Shown one piece after another: positions 42,426-51,362 of a stretch of DNA of 64,000 bases; position 1 is the stretch's first letter, and the number at the start of each line of letters is the position of its first letter. A program made the position numbers and the translations under genes. A model generated the notes under the pieces. That model saw only the letters and a program-made list of their open reading frames with translations. It was not told the DNA's origin and ran no database searches. The stretch covers positions 1-64,000 of the forward strand of contig CALEPV010000057.1 of assembly GCA_937910905.1 (NCBI GenBank), in the 5' to 3' direction. The stretch comes from an uncultured Prevotellaceae bacterium. GTDB taxonomy: Bacteria > Bacteroidota > Bacteroidia > Bacteroidales > Bacteroidaceae.

Positions 42426-45363
42426 AATCCAGCGACTGTAGGAAGTCCTGCAGATTGCGGCCCTGATCCAGCTCCAGCTTGCGCCGCAGACGGTAGCGGG
42501 CCGTCTCGATGCTGCGCACAGAGGTGTTCAGCAGCGATGCCATCTCCTTGCTGCTCAGCCCCATGCGCAGGTAGGCACACAGCTTACGGTCTGACAACTT
42601 AAGCACTGGGTAGCGGTCTGTGAGCTTCTGCAGGAAGTTGTCATACACCAGATTGAAGTTCTCCTCGAAGCGGTTCCACTGGCTGTCGTCCTCTATGTTG
42701 GTCGCTATCTCCTGCCTTATCTCGCGTATGACTTTCATCTGTTTGGCTTTCGGGTCCTCGCGGCGTATGCTCTCGCTGAGCTCGCTCATGTGCTCGTCCA
42801 GCAGCTGCAGCATATCGTTCTTGCGTATCAGGTTCACTGTCGAGTCGGCCAGTTGGCTGCCCTTGTGCTTCAGTTCCAGCTCCAACTGCTCGTTCTTGAG
42901 CTGCACCAGCTCCTTCTCCTTGCGCTGCTGCTCCATGTCGAAGCGTGTCTGCTGCTCGCGCAGGTCGCGCTCGCGCTTGCGGGCCGTGGCCTGTAGTTTG
43001 AGGCGGTAGCGGCGGTACAGCAGCATAGCCGAGCCGTACAGCAGCATCAGCGACAGCACCGCATACAGCGCCGTGGCCCACCATGTCTCATACCATGCCG
43101 GTCTGATCTCTATCTGCATGGTGCACACATCGGTCTGACCAGTAGTGCTGTCGAGACAGCGCACATGCAGTGTGTAGCTTCCCTTGGGCAGCCGTGTGTA
43201 CTCCTTGAAGTTAGCACCCGTGGTGCGCCAGGTCTGGTCGTAGCCCTCAAGCCAGCACGCATACTGCACAGCCGATGGAGCCACGAACTCGGGCATGACG
43301 AACTCTATGCGCAGCGTGTTCAGCTCCTTGGCCAGGGTCAGCACGGCCTGTGCCGCCTTGCCGTCGGCGTTCTCGTCGAATCGTGTTGGCGCTTCGTAGA
43401 CCACGGTATCGCTGTCGGCTGTGGCCGTGACGCGGCGTATGAACAGCCGTGCGGGTGGTGGCAGCACCCCCCTGTGGTTGTCGGCCACTATGAATCCGTT
43501 CTCTGTATTGAGCACTATACGACCGTCTGGTGTGAAGCCGAAGTGACCAAGACCATGTTGCAGGCGTGGTGCCAGCGGTCGGAACGATGCGGTGTCCACC
43601 ACCAGCGTACCGTCGTCCTGCTGTAGGCCTATTGACACTCGCTCCGAGTTGAAGGCCCACACGTTGCCTCGCGGGTCCTCTATCAGTCGCAGTCGCAGCT
43701 CGTGCACCCCGAACAGCCCGTTCAGTATCGTGTCGCGCTCCAGCTTGCCGCTGAGCGGGAGGTAGCGGTGGAAGCCATCGGCGGCAGTCACCACTATATC
43801 GTCGTCCACCTTGCTCAGCAGGTTGTTGTCGTCAGTAGGCAGGCCGTTGTCGGCGTTGTACACCTGGCACTTCACCACCTTGGTCCTCTCCTCGTCAAGC
43901 CACAGACGGTATATACCCTTCTGCCACATCGATATCCACACACAGCCGTCCCTGCCCAGCTCGAAGCTGCCGCTGCTGCCCTCGAAGCCGACAATACGGT
44001 TGCGCAGGTGCCACTGGCCGGCCGTCTTCTCCAGCACAGCCAGTCCGCTATAGTCGCTGGCGATTGCCAGTTGCGGCTCGCCGGGTATCGGCTTGAAGTC
44101 CCATGTGCCCTCCAGCCCGTCGATGCTGCGCACCGCGGTGCCCTGTATGTGCCATGCGCCGTGGTCGCCGCCGCACAGTATGTCGCCTCCGATGTTGCGC
44201 AGGCTCCATATCTGGCCGCTCAGCCCACTCATCAGCACCGGCACAGGCGGCTCTGCCGACGAGGGCACCGGCCACGGCAGCGTGTAGAGGCCCTGGTTTG
44301 TGCCCAGCAGTATGCGCCCGCCGTCCACCAGCGTAGTGTAGCCCGTGCCGCAGGTGCTGTTCTGGCTCAGCAGCTCGCGGTAGGGTGACTGCACCTGCAC
44401 GTAGGCCAGGCCCTGGTCAAGTCCCAGCCAGAGGTTACCCTGCCGGTCGAAGCGCATACTCAGCACGGTGTTGTTCTGTAGCCCCGTGCCCGCGTTGGCA
44501 TAGAGCGTGGTGCCGTCTTTCAGGTTGCGCACGGCCAGTCCGCCACGCACCGTCCCGAAGGCTATCGTCTCTCCCTGGCGCGCCACGCAGAATATGATGT
44601 TGGATGCCAGCCAGTCGGAGATGTCCAGCGTCCACGGCTCGGCATGCTCGCCATCGTATATCCATAGCCCCTCGCAGTCGGTGGCAAAGAGCACACGCCC
44701 GTCGTCCAGCGGCGTGATGGCCCTGACCGTCTTGCCCGCCAGCGCCTCGCTGCCCGCCAGCGGCTGCAGCTTCATGTTGCGTATAGTGTATATACGCTCG
44801 CGGCAGGCCAGGATGGTGCCGTAGGGGGTCAGCGCTGAGCAGTTGATGGCATGGGGCACACTGAAGGTCACGAACTCGCCGCCCGGCTTCATCACCAGCA
44901 CTTTGTGCTTGGCGGAGAACACGTAGTTGCCGTTCTCGCACTGGAATATAGCCCATATCTCACCGAAGTCGCGGGCATCTGTAGCGAGCTGGTCGGTCAG
45001 TGTGTTGTACTTCAGGCTTCCCACCCGAGGGTCGTGACAGTAGTAGCCTATCTCGTTGGTGCCACCGGCATAGATGCGGTCCTGCACCTTATTATAATGC
45101 ACTGCGCGCACGTCGCTGAAGTTGTTCAGCGGGTAGGTGCACCACTCCTCGCTGTCGAAGGTGAGCAGTCCCTGGCAGTTGGCAAACAGCATCACGCCAG
45201 TCTCGGTCATGTCTATCCACCAGTTCTGCTTGCCGCTGGAATAGTCTGTCGGACGGTAGTTGTTAACCACCGGCTGCTGTGCCACCACCACAGCCGTACA
45301 AAGCCAACACAGCATCGCCATCAGCGTGCGGCGCTGTGTGAGGTGAGATCTTTGCATATTCAT
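42424..45363 (-). CDS. Membrane-spanning two-component-propeller / LuxR-type regulator of the glucan locus
   Basis: A 979-residue sensor-regulator. After a signal or anchor segment (MLCWLCTAVVVAQQ) come propeller repeats of the two-component-regulator type (about residues 30-640; for example DGRVLFATDCEGLWIYDG, QGNLWLGLDQGLAYV), a Y_Y_Y domain (VQYACWLEGYDQTWRTTG...LPKGSYTLHVRCLD), one transmembrane helix (WWATALYAVLSLMLLYGSAMLLY), a coiled coil, and a C-terminal LuxR/GerE helix-turn-helix (VLKLSDRKLCAYLRMGLSSKEMASLLNTSVRSIETARYRLRRKL). Unlike hybrid HTCS proteins it has no kinase or receiver domain. It presumably senses oligosaccharides in the periplasm and binds DNA directly. It is divergent from susC. 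Two ATGs (45363, 45357) follow a -7 element. Confidence 0.85.
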   Translation of the reverse strand: MNMQRSHLTQRRTLMAMLCWLCTAVVVAQQPVVNNYRPTDYSSGKQNWWIDMTETGVMLFANCQGLLTFDSEEWCTYPLNNFSDVRAVHYNKVQDRIYAGGTNEIGYYCHDPRVGSLKYNTLTDQLATDARDFGEIWAIFQCENGNYVFSAKHKVLVMKPGGEFVTFSVPHAINCSALTPYGTILACRERIYTIRNMKLQPLAGSEALAGKTVRAITPLDDGRVLFATDCEGLWIYDGEHAEPWTLDISDWLASNIIFCVARQGETIAFGTVRGGLAVRNLKDGTTLYANAGTGLQNNTVLSMRFDRQGNLWLGLDQGLAYVQVQSPYRELLSQNSTCGTGYTTLVDGGRILLGTNQGLYTLPWPVPSSAEPPVPVLMSGLSGQIWSLRNIGGDILCGGDHGAWHIQGTAVRSIDGLEGTWDFKPIPGEPQLAIASDYSGLAVLEKTAGQWHLRNRIVGFEGSSGSFELGRDGCVWISMWQKGIYRLWLDEERTKVVKCQVYNADNGLPTDDNNLLSKVDDDIVVTAADGFHRYLPLSGKLERDTILNGLFGVHELRLRLIEDPRGNVWAFNSERVSIGLQQDDGTLVVDTASFRPLAPRLQHGLGHFGFTPDGRIVLNTENGFIVADNHRGVLPPPARLFIRRVTATADSDTVVYEAPTRFDENADGKAAQAVLTLAKELNTLRIEFVMPEFVAPSAVQYACWLEGYDQTWRTTGANFKEYTRLPKGSYTLHVRCLDSTTGQTDVCTMQIEIRPAWYETWWATALYAVLSLMLLYGSAMLLYRRYRLKLQATARKRERDLREQQTRFDMEQQRKEKELVQLKNEQLELELKHKGSQLADSTVNLIRKNDMLQLLDEHMSELSESIRREDPKAKQMKVIREIRQEIATNIEDDSQWNRFEENFNLVYDNFLQKLTDRYPVLKLSDRKLCAYLRMGLSSKEMASLLNTSVRSIETARYRLRRKLELDQGRNLQDFLQSLD

Positions 45364-45388
45364 CACTACGTCAGTTATTAGTACGCGA

Positions 45389-45396
45389 CAAAGGTA
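45389..45396 (-). promoter_or_regulatory. -7 element of the regulator gene
   Basis: Minus strand TACCTTTG, 25 nt before the ATG at 45363. It excludes the longer frame opening at 45432. Confidence 0.55.
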
Positions 45397-45495
45397 GAAC
45401 AATTGTGCAGTGCGATTGAGAAGTGAGGCCATTATTTAACATATATTGGTATTTAACCTCCTGACTATCAGTACAGCCCCCGCCAGTCTACAGCT

Positions 45496-45519
45496 ACCTC
45501 ACTTTGCAAAAAGTGAGGT
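45496..45519. promoter_or_regulatory. Inverted-repeat operator candidate upstream of susC
   Basis: ACCTCACTTT (45496-45505), GCAA, AAAGTGAGGT (45510-45519): a perfect 10-bp inverted repeat. The right half-site AAAGTGAG ends at 45517, exactly 19 bp before the -33 TTTG. A related site stands at the same distance upstream of the 56055 promoter. Confidence 0.65.
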
Positions 45520-45536
45520 TTTGCGTAGACGATATA

Positions 45537-45568
45537 TTTGTGTGCGTCACGCGATAGCAGTAGTTTTG
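45537..45568 (+). promoter_or_regulatory. susC promoter
   Basis: TTTG (45537-45540), 20 nt, TAGTTTTG (45561-45568): full consensus match. The ATG at 45603 is 34 nt downstream of the -7 element. Confidence 0.7.
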
Positions 45569-45602
45569 CGGCACAAAATCAATCCAACCATCTTATCCTA
45601 AC

Positions 45603-48600
45603 ATGAAAACCAAACTCTATCTAACGCTGATGCTTCTCCTGCCGACGCTATTTGCAGCGGCCCAGGACATCACCCTGCGCGGCAGGGTGACAGCGGCATC
45701 AGACGGCTACCCACTCCCAGGCGTGTCGGTGGTAGTAGTGGGTACGACCACTGGCGCGACCACCGACCTGGATGGCAACTTCAGCATCAGCACCGACAAG
45801 CCCGGCACGCTGCGTTTCAGCTTCATGGGTATGCAGACACAGACTCGCAAGTTCGCAGGTTCCACTACCTTTAATATAGCACTGGAGGACGACGTGCAGG
45901 AGATGCAGGAGGTCGTGGCTATAGGCTACGGCACCATGAAGCGCAGCGACCTGACGGGCTCGGTGTCCGTAGTGAACACCGAGCAGATGAAGAAGGTGCC
46001 AGCCGCCACCATCGACCAGGCTCTGCAGGGCCGTGCAGCAGGTGTGAGCGTGAACCTGAACAGCGGTCAGCCCGGCGAGGGCGCCACAGTGCGCATACGA
46101 GGCATCGGCACTGTGAACGATGCCAATCCTATATATGTTGTAGACGGGGTCATAACCGACAACATAGCCTTCCTGTCGCCCAACGACATCGCATCCATGG
46201 AGGTGCTGAAGGACGCTTCGTCGACCGCCATCTACGGTAGTCGGGGTGCCAATGGTGTGATACTGGTCACCACGAAGTCGGGTGCCGGCGAGAAGGGGCA
46301 CAGCGAGATCACCTACGACGGCTACGTAGGCTGGTCGTATGCTACCAAGTACCTGGACGTTATGGACAGCGAGGACTTCCTGAACACCAAGCTGTCTATG
46401 ACAGGTATAGCACGCAGCGTGCGCAACTACTACGTGAACAACGGCATGAATGCGTACATCAACAGATACCTGACCTCCACCAGTGAGTACTACCCCGCAG
46501 TGCTTGGATGGAGTGCTGCTACTCCGGAGAGCGGACTGGACTACAGCGCTATACACACCGACTGGCAGCGCGAGGTGTTCCGCAACGGTGCGTCCATGCA
46601 GAACCACCACGTGGGCATCAACGGCAGCACCGACAAGAGCGACTACAGCATCAGCGGCAGCTACTTCGACCAGGAGGGCACCATCATCGGATCGGACTAT
46701 CAGCGCTACACCGTGCGCGCCAACTCGTCGCACAAGGTGAACGACTGGCTGCGCGTGGGCGAGAACGCCACATATATGTATAGCAAGGGCCGCAGTGTGA
46801 TGAACAACGCAGCCAGCCCGGGCGCCAGCATCATATCGGCTGCGCTGGCCATGGCACCGTGGGACCCCGCCCACTATCCCGAGGGTAGTATTACCCGTCA
46901 GGGCAAGGATCTGAGCGGCGAGATATCCGCTGCATCCAACTTCAAGAACGTGCGCAACCCGTTCTCGCAGGTGGAGCACAACCACCCCCGCAACGCCCAC
47001 GAGCGTTTTGTGACCAACCTCTTCGCTGAGCTGACCCCGCTGAAGGGGCTGACCTTCCGCACCGATGTCAGTGCCGATATGACATGGGACCGCGTGCGCT
47101 CCTACCAGGAGAACTACCGCCACTCCAGCTACGACTATGCCAGCGGCGACCGCAACGGTGTGAGCAGCGGCATGTACCGCTACAGCTCAGTGATATGGAA
47201 CAACATACTGACCTACGCCAACAGCATCGGCGACCACAACTTCAGCGTCATGGTGGGTCACACGGGCGAGGAGTACAATATGTACGGCATCAGTGGTTCA
47301 GGCAACTACATCAACAACGGCAACGACGATACCCACTGGTACATAGACCAGACGCAGCAGGACACGCGACTGGTTGGCGACCAGGTGACACGCTCGCGTC
47401 GCAGCTCTTTCCTGGGGCGTGCGTTCTACAGCTACAAGGACCGCTACCTGGCTACATTCAACTTCCGCGCTGACGGCAGCAACAAGTTCCCTGAGCACAA
47501 GTGGGGCTACTTCCCTTCGCTGGCGCTGGGCTGGCGCATCACGGAGGAGGACTTCATGCAGGGCATCGACGCTCTGGACAACCTGAAGCTGCGCTTCGGC
47601 TGGGGCCGCATCGGTAACGACAAGATAGGCAACGATGCCTTCAACCAGACCATACAGACGGCTGCCCCGACCTTCGTGAGCTATGTGCTGGGCAGCCAGC
47701 AGCAGCTGACGGGCGGCTCCACCGTGATCATCTGGAAGAACCAGGGCGGCATGTGGGAGCAGACAGAGACATGGAATCTGGGTGTGGACTTCTCGCTGTG
47801 GGGCGGCAAGCTCAATGGGTCGATAGAGGGATTCGTGCGCAACACGCAGGACATGCTGCTCACGGTGAAGGGTCCGGCCTGGATAGGCAACCGCTTCGAC
47901 GCACAGGCCAATGTGGGCGAGGTGCGCAACAAGGGTATCGAACTGCAGCTGGGGCACCAGAACCGCATCGGCCACGACTTCACCTATAGCATCGATGGCA
48001 ACATCTCATTCATAAAGAACGAGCTCACGGCGCTGAACGGCGGTGATGTGGTGTACGACGGCGACGGCATCCGACTGAGCAACCAGGGTATGCCCCTCTA
48101 CACCTTCTGGGGCTACAGATACAAGGGTGTGTACCAGACCGACGCGGAGGCCGCTGCTGCCATGTGGGGCTACGGTGCTGCCCAGCCCTACCATGCCGGC
48201 GATGCCATCTTCGAGGACATATCGGGTCCGGGTGGCACGCCCGACGGCCGCATCGACGAGTACGACAAGACGGACCTGGGCAACGCGTTCCCGAAGGTGA
48301 CATTCGGTCTGAACCTGAGCGCCAACTGGAAGGACTTCGACCTGTCCGTGTTCTTCTCCGGTCAGGCAGGCAACAAGATTTACAACCAGCTGCGCACCCG
48401 TCTCGAGGGCACTGGCACGGAGTGTGCACTGGCCAGCTACATGGGCGATGTGTGGCACAACGACTACGATGCGGAGGGTAACATCATCGGTCAGTCGGGC
48501 AGCATAGCCAATCCGTACAACAGCGTGAACGCAGCTGTGAGCGACCGTTTCATCGAGAACGGCTCGTTCCTGCGCCTGAAGAACATCCAGCTGGGCTACA

Positions 48601-48782
48601 GCCTGCCGGCACGGGTGGTCCAGAAGCTGCACATCCAGCGCCTGCGTGTATATGCTTCATGCACCAACCTGTTCACCATCACGAAGTACAAGGGCTACGA
48701 CCCGGAGTTGAGCTCAGGCGTGGACTACGGCAACTATCCGCAGGCCCGCACGGTGCTGCTGGGCGCACAGCTGGCGTTCTAA
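45603..48782 (+). CDS. SusC/RagA family TonB-dependent outer-membrane transporter
   Basis: A 1059-residue protein. Signal peptide (to about residue 21), an N-terminal carboxypeptidase-regulatory-like domain (ITLRGRVTAASDGYPLPGVSVVVVGTTTGATTDLDGNFSI), the TonB box/plug region (VVAIGYGTMKRSDLTGSVSVV...GVSVNLNSGQPGEGATVRIRGIGTVNDANPIYVVDGV...SSTAIYGSRGANGVILVTTKSG) and a 22-strand barrel ending in LLGAQLAF. It imports oligosaccharides across the outer membrane with the SusD partner encoded 39 nt downstream. From the linked enzymes the substrate is probably a beta-1,3-glucan fragment; that is inference. Confidence 0.96.
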   Translation: MKTKLYLTLMLLLPTLFAAAQDITLRGRVTAASDGYPLPGVSVVVVGTTTGATTDLDGNFSISTDKPGTLRFSFMGMQTQTRKFAGSTTFNIALEDDVQEMQEVVAIGYGTMKRSDLTGSVSVVNTEQMKKVPAATIDQALQGRAAGVSVNLNSGQPGEGATVRIRGIGTVNDANPIYVVDGVITDNIAFLSPNDIASMEVLKDASSTAIYGSRGANGVILVTTKSGAGEKGHSEITYDGYVGWSYATKYLDVMDSEDFLNTKLSMTGIARSVRNYYVNNGMNAYINRYLTSTSEYYPAVLGWSAATPESGLDYSAIHTDWQREVFRNGASMQNHHVGINGSTDKSDYSISGSYFDQEGTIIGSDYQRYTVRANSSHKVNDWLRVGENATYMYSKGRSVMNNAASPGASIISAALAMAPWDPAHYPEGSITRQGKDLSGEISAASNFKNVRNPFSQVEHNHPRNAHERFVTNLFAELTPLKGLTFRTDVSADMTWDRVRSYQENYRHSSYDYASGDRNGVSSGMYRYSSVIWNNILTYANSIGDHNFSVMVGHTGEEYNMYGISGSGNYINNGNDDTHWYIDQTQQDTRLVGDQVTRSRRSSFLGRAFYSYKDRYLATFNFRADGSNKFPEHKWGYFPSLALGWRITEEDFMQGIDALDNLKLRFGWGRIGNDKIGNDAFNQTIQTAAPTFVSYVLGSQQQLTGGSTVIIWKNQGGMWEQTETWNLGVDFSLWGGKLNGSIEGFVRNTQDMLLTVKGPAWIGNRFDAQANVGEVRNKGIELQLGHQNRIGHDFTYSIDGNISFIKNELTALNGGDVVYDGDGIRLSNQGMPLYTFWGYRYKGVYQTDAEAAAAMWGYGAAQPYHAGDAIFEDISGPGGTPDGRIDEYDKTDLGNAFPKVTFGLNLSANWKDFDLSVFFSGQAGNKIYNQLRTRLEGTGTECALASYMGDVWHNDYDAEGNIIGQSGSIANPYNSVNAAVSDRFIENGSFLRLKNIQLGYSLPARVVQKLHIQRLRVYASCTNLFTITKYKGYDPELSSGVDYGNYPQARTVLLGAQLAF

Positions 48783-48821
48783 CCCCCCTCAAAATATCAT
48801 CCAACAAAACAAGACAACAAG

Positions 48822-50450
48822 ATGAAAGCGCTATATAAGAAGCTCACAGCGATAGCAGCTGGTCTGCCCGCCCTGATGACAGTGGCAGGCTGCGGTACCC
48901 TAATGCTGCTCGCATCCTGCAACGACTGGCTCGAAGAGGAGACTCCGGGCGTCACCAAGCTCAATGACTACTTCACCGCTGGCTCTCAGAGCGCGGCCGA
49001 GGATGTGGTCAACTCCGCCTACGCCCCACTGCAGTGGGAGTTCGGCGACACCTACTGCGCCGAGTGGTTCATAGGCGACATCGCTTCCGACGATGCCCTG
49101 AAGGGCGGTCAGAACCTCGCCGACGGCCTTCAGTACCTGGACATCGACAACTTCAAGGTGCAGGCGGACAACTCCATGCTGCTCGACTACTGGCGTGCAC
49201 AGTGGTCAGGGGTGGCCCGTGCCAACCTCGCGATCACCGAGCTGCCGTACATGAGCGGCGACAGCATAGCATCCGACGTGCGCAGCCGTCTCATCGCCGA
49301 GGCCCGTTTCCTGCGTGCATACTACTACTTCAGGCTGGTACGCGTGTTTGGTGCCATGCCTATCATCGACTTCGTGGTGAACTCCAGCAGCAAGTGGCAC
49401 AAGGACCGCGCGTCGCTGGACGAGAACTACACATTCATTCTCGATGACTTGCTCGCTGCCGAGACCGGCCTGTGGGTGAAGAGCCGCTACGCCGATGAGG
49501 ACCTGGGTCGCGCCACCAAGGGTGCTGCACAGGCCATGCTCGCCAAGGTGTACCTCACCAGGCACGACTATGCACAGGCCAAGACATGGGCCAAGAAGGT
49601 CATCGACTCCCACGAGTACACACTGTTCGGCGCTGCCCACGGCGGCTACTACCAGAACTTCACCCTCGATGGTGAGAACGGTGCAGAGAGCGTGTTCGAG
49701 ATTCAGTACATGGACGATGACATGAGCGACTACGGCGGCTTCGGCTACACACGCGGTTCGTTCTCTCAGATACTCACCCGCTCGCGAAGCAGCAACATGG
49801 GCGGCGGCTGGGGCTTCAACCACCCTACGCAGAACCTCTACGATGAGTACGAGACCGCTCCGACGCTTGACCCGCGTCGCGACCTCACCATCCTCAACCC
49901 CACCGATGCCGAGATGACCAACCCTGAGGAGGAGGTGTACCTGGGCAACCGGTACATCAGCAACAAGCTGGCATGGCGCAACTCCAGCGGCACCTTCCCC
50001 AAGTTGAGTCACGACGCACGCGGCCCGCTGAACAACCGACAGATACGCTACTCCGACGTGCTGCTGATCTACGCCGAGGCGTGCTGCGAGAGCGGCGACC
50101 TCACAGCTGCCAAGAGCGCCCTCAACGAGGTGCGCAGCCGCGTAGGGCTGGCCGACTTCCCCTACACCGCAACCTACCAGGGCACCGTGCACGCCTTCGC
50201 CGACAACCAGGCCGACCTGCGCACAGCCATACGCCACGAGCGCCGCGTAGAGCTCGCCATGGAGGGACACCGCTGGTTCGACCTCGTGCGCTGGGGCATC
50301 GCCAAGCAGACGCTGGATGCCTACATCGCCAAGGAGTCGGCCGAGGTGCGCGACCAGTGGGGCTTCTTCCAGGAGGGAAAGAACGAGCTGTTCCCCATCC
50401 CGACCAAGGAGCTGGAGCTGAGCGGCATCGAGCAGAACCCTGGCTACTAA
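48822..50450 (+). CDS. SusD/RagB family surface glycan-binding lipoprotein
   Basis: A 542-residue surface lipoprotein that caps the SusC barrel and binds glycan. It has the SusD N-terminal TPR region (EDVVNSAYAPLQWEFGDTYCAEWFIGDI, RLIAEARFLRAYYYFRLVRVFGAMPIID) and the C-terminal RIRHERRVELAMEGHRWFDLVRWG-type motif ending in FPIPTKELELSGIEQNPGY. Two lipobox candidates are seen, Cys24 (TVAGC) and Cys33 (LLASC, followed by NDWLEEE, the more typical context), so the signal peptide is longer than usual. Confidence 0.95.
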   Translation: MKALYKKLTAIAAGLPALMTVAGCGTLMLLASCNDWLEEETPGVTKLNDYFTAGSQSAAEDVVNSAYAPLQWEFGDTYCAEWFIGDIASDDALKGGQNLADGLQYLDIDNFKVQADNSMLLDYWRAQWSGVARANLAITELPYMSGDSIASDVRSRLIAEARFLRAYYYFRLVRVFGAMPIIDFVVNSSSKWHKDRASLDENYTFILDDLLAAETGLWVKSRYADEDLGRATKGAAQAMLAKVYLTRHDYAQAKTWAKKVIDSHEYTLFGAAHGGYYQNFTLDGENGAESVFEIQYMDDDMSDYGGFGYTRGSFSQILTRSRSSNMGGGWGFNHPTQNLYDEYETAPTLDPRRDLTILNPTDAEMTNPEEEVYLGNRYISNKLAWRNSSGTFPKLSHDARGPLNNRQIRYSDVLLIYAEACCESGDLTAAKSALNEVRSRVGLADFPYTATYQGTVHAFADNQADLRTAIRHERRVELAMEGHRWFDLVRWGIAKQTLDAYIAKESAEVRDQWGFFQEGKNELFPIPTKELELSGIEQNPGY

Positions 50451-50516
50451 CGGCAAGACCATACCCAGCCCGATTGGAATACAGATACAATACCATAACC
50501 CAACACAATTACCCTT

Positions 50517-51356
50517 ATGAAGAAACTCTTACTCCTCATTGCTGCAGCTGCAATCAGCTCAGCATCTTATGCACAGCTCCGTGTGAGCATGGCCGAAGAG
50601 AACCCCTTCGAGTTCCCAGCCAGCGAGTCGTATGTAGGCATCTTCCTCGGCGACGAGACGCGTGCCAACTTCGGTTTGACCGATGCCAACTACCTCTACA
50701 TCGGCCCCGATGCCGACCGTGGACGCAACCTGTGGGTATGGGACGGCTCGTCGCACTTCGGTGAGACGCCCGACCTGAACAGCTTCGGAATACCGGGCGA
50801 GTACATGGCCTACATCGTAGGCAGTGCGGGCTGGTCGGGAATCGGCTACAACATCGCCAAGGATGCTCCTGTCCTCGACCTGAGCTTCATCGACAGCAAC
50901 TGGTCGTTCCACCTCGCTGTGAAGTCGACCTCCAAGGAGACTTTCACCTTCACCATCACCGACGGCGACGGCACTGAGGCCCAGCTGGTGCTGGGCGACG
51001 GCCCCAACGGCGACGGCGTGGCAGCGGTAGGCAACTTCCCCCGCGACGGGGAGTGGTACAACATCGAGGCTCCTCTGGACTGGCTTGAGGACCAGTTTGA
51101 GTTCACTTTCGGCGGCGATGCGTCGAAGTGCTATGCCGACAAGAACATGCTGGTGGTGCTGGCAGGGGGTGTCGAAGGCACGGAGATAGACTTCGACGCT
51201 GCATTCTACCACGGCCCGAAGGTTGACTTCACAGGTGTGCGCAGCGTATCGGCTGCGGCTGCCTTCGGCAACACCATCTACGACATCACAGGCCGTCAGA
51301 CCGATGCCAGCCGCAGAGGGCTCTATATCCGCGAGGGCAAGAAGTTCGTGAAGTAA
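50517..51356 (+). CDS. Secreted single-module surface protein with T9SS-type tail
   Basis: A 279-residue protein with a signal peptide (to SYAQ, residue 20), one roughly 210-residue beta-rich module and a C-terminal tail NTIYDITGRQTDASRRGLYIREGKKFVK of the T9SS sorting type. The module has PFEFPASESYVGIFLGDET, AYIVGSAGWSGIGYNI, FHLAVKSTS, VAAVGNFPRDGEWYNIEAPLDWL and VVLAGGVEGTEIDFDAAFYHGP; the same module occurs three times in the next protein. Position directly after susD and the repeated WSGxGYN motif suggest glycan binding at the surface; no known CBM family is recognised. Confidence 0.75.
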   Translation: MKKLLLLIAAAAISSASYAQLRVSMAEENPFEFPASESYVGIFLGDETRANFGLTDANYLYIGPDADRGRNLWVWDGSSHFGETPDLNSFGIPGEYMAYIVGSAGWSGIGYNIAKDAPVLDLSFIDSNWSFHLAVKSTSKETFTFTITDGDGTEAQLVLGDGPNGDGVAAVGNFPRDGEWYNIEAPLDWLEDQFEFTFGGDASKCYADKNMLVVLAGGVEGTEIDFDAAFYHGPKVDFTGVRSVSAAAAFGNTIYDITGRQTDASRRGLYIREGKKFVK

Positions 51357-51362
51357 CACACT

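Noticed and set aside
44120..44145. GCACCGCGGTGC inside the regulator gene as a palindrome-array unit
   Set aside because: It is a single short match within coding sequence without neighbours at 22 bp, so chance is sufficient.
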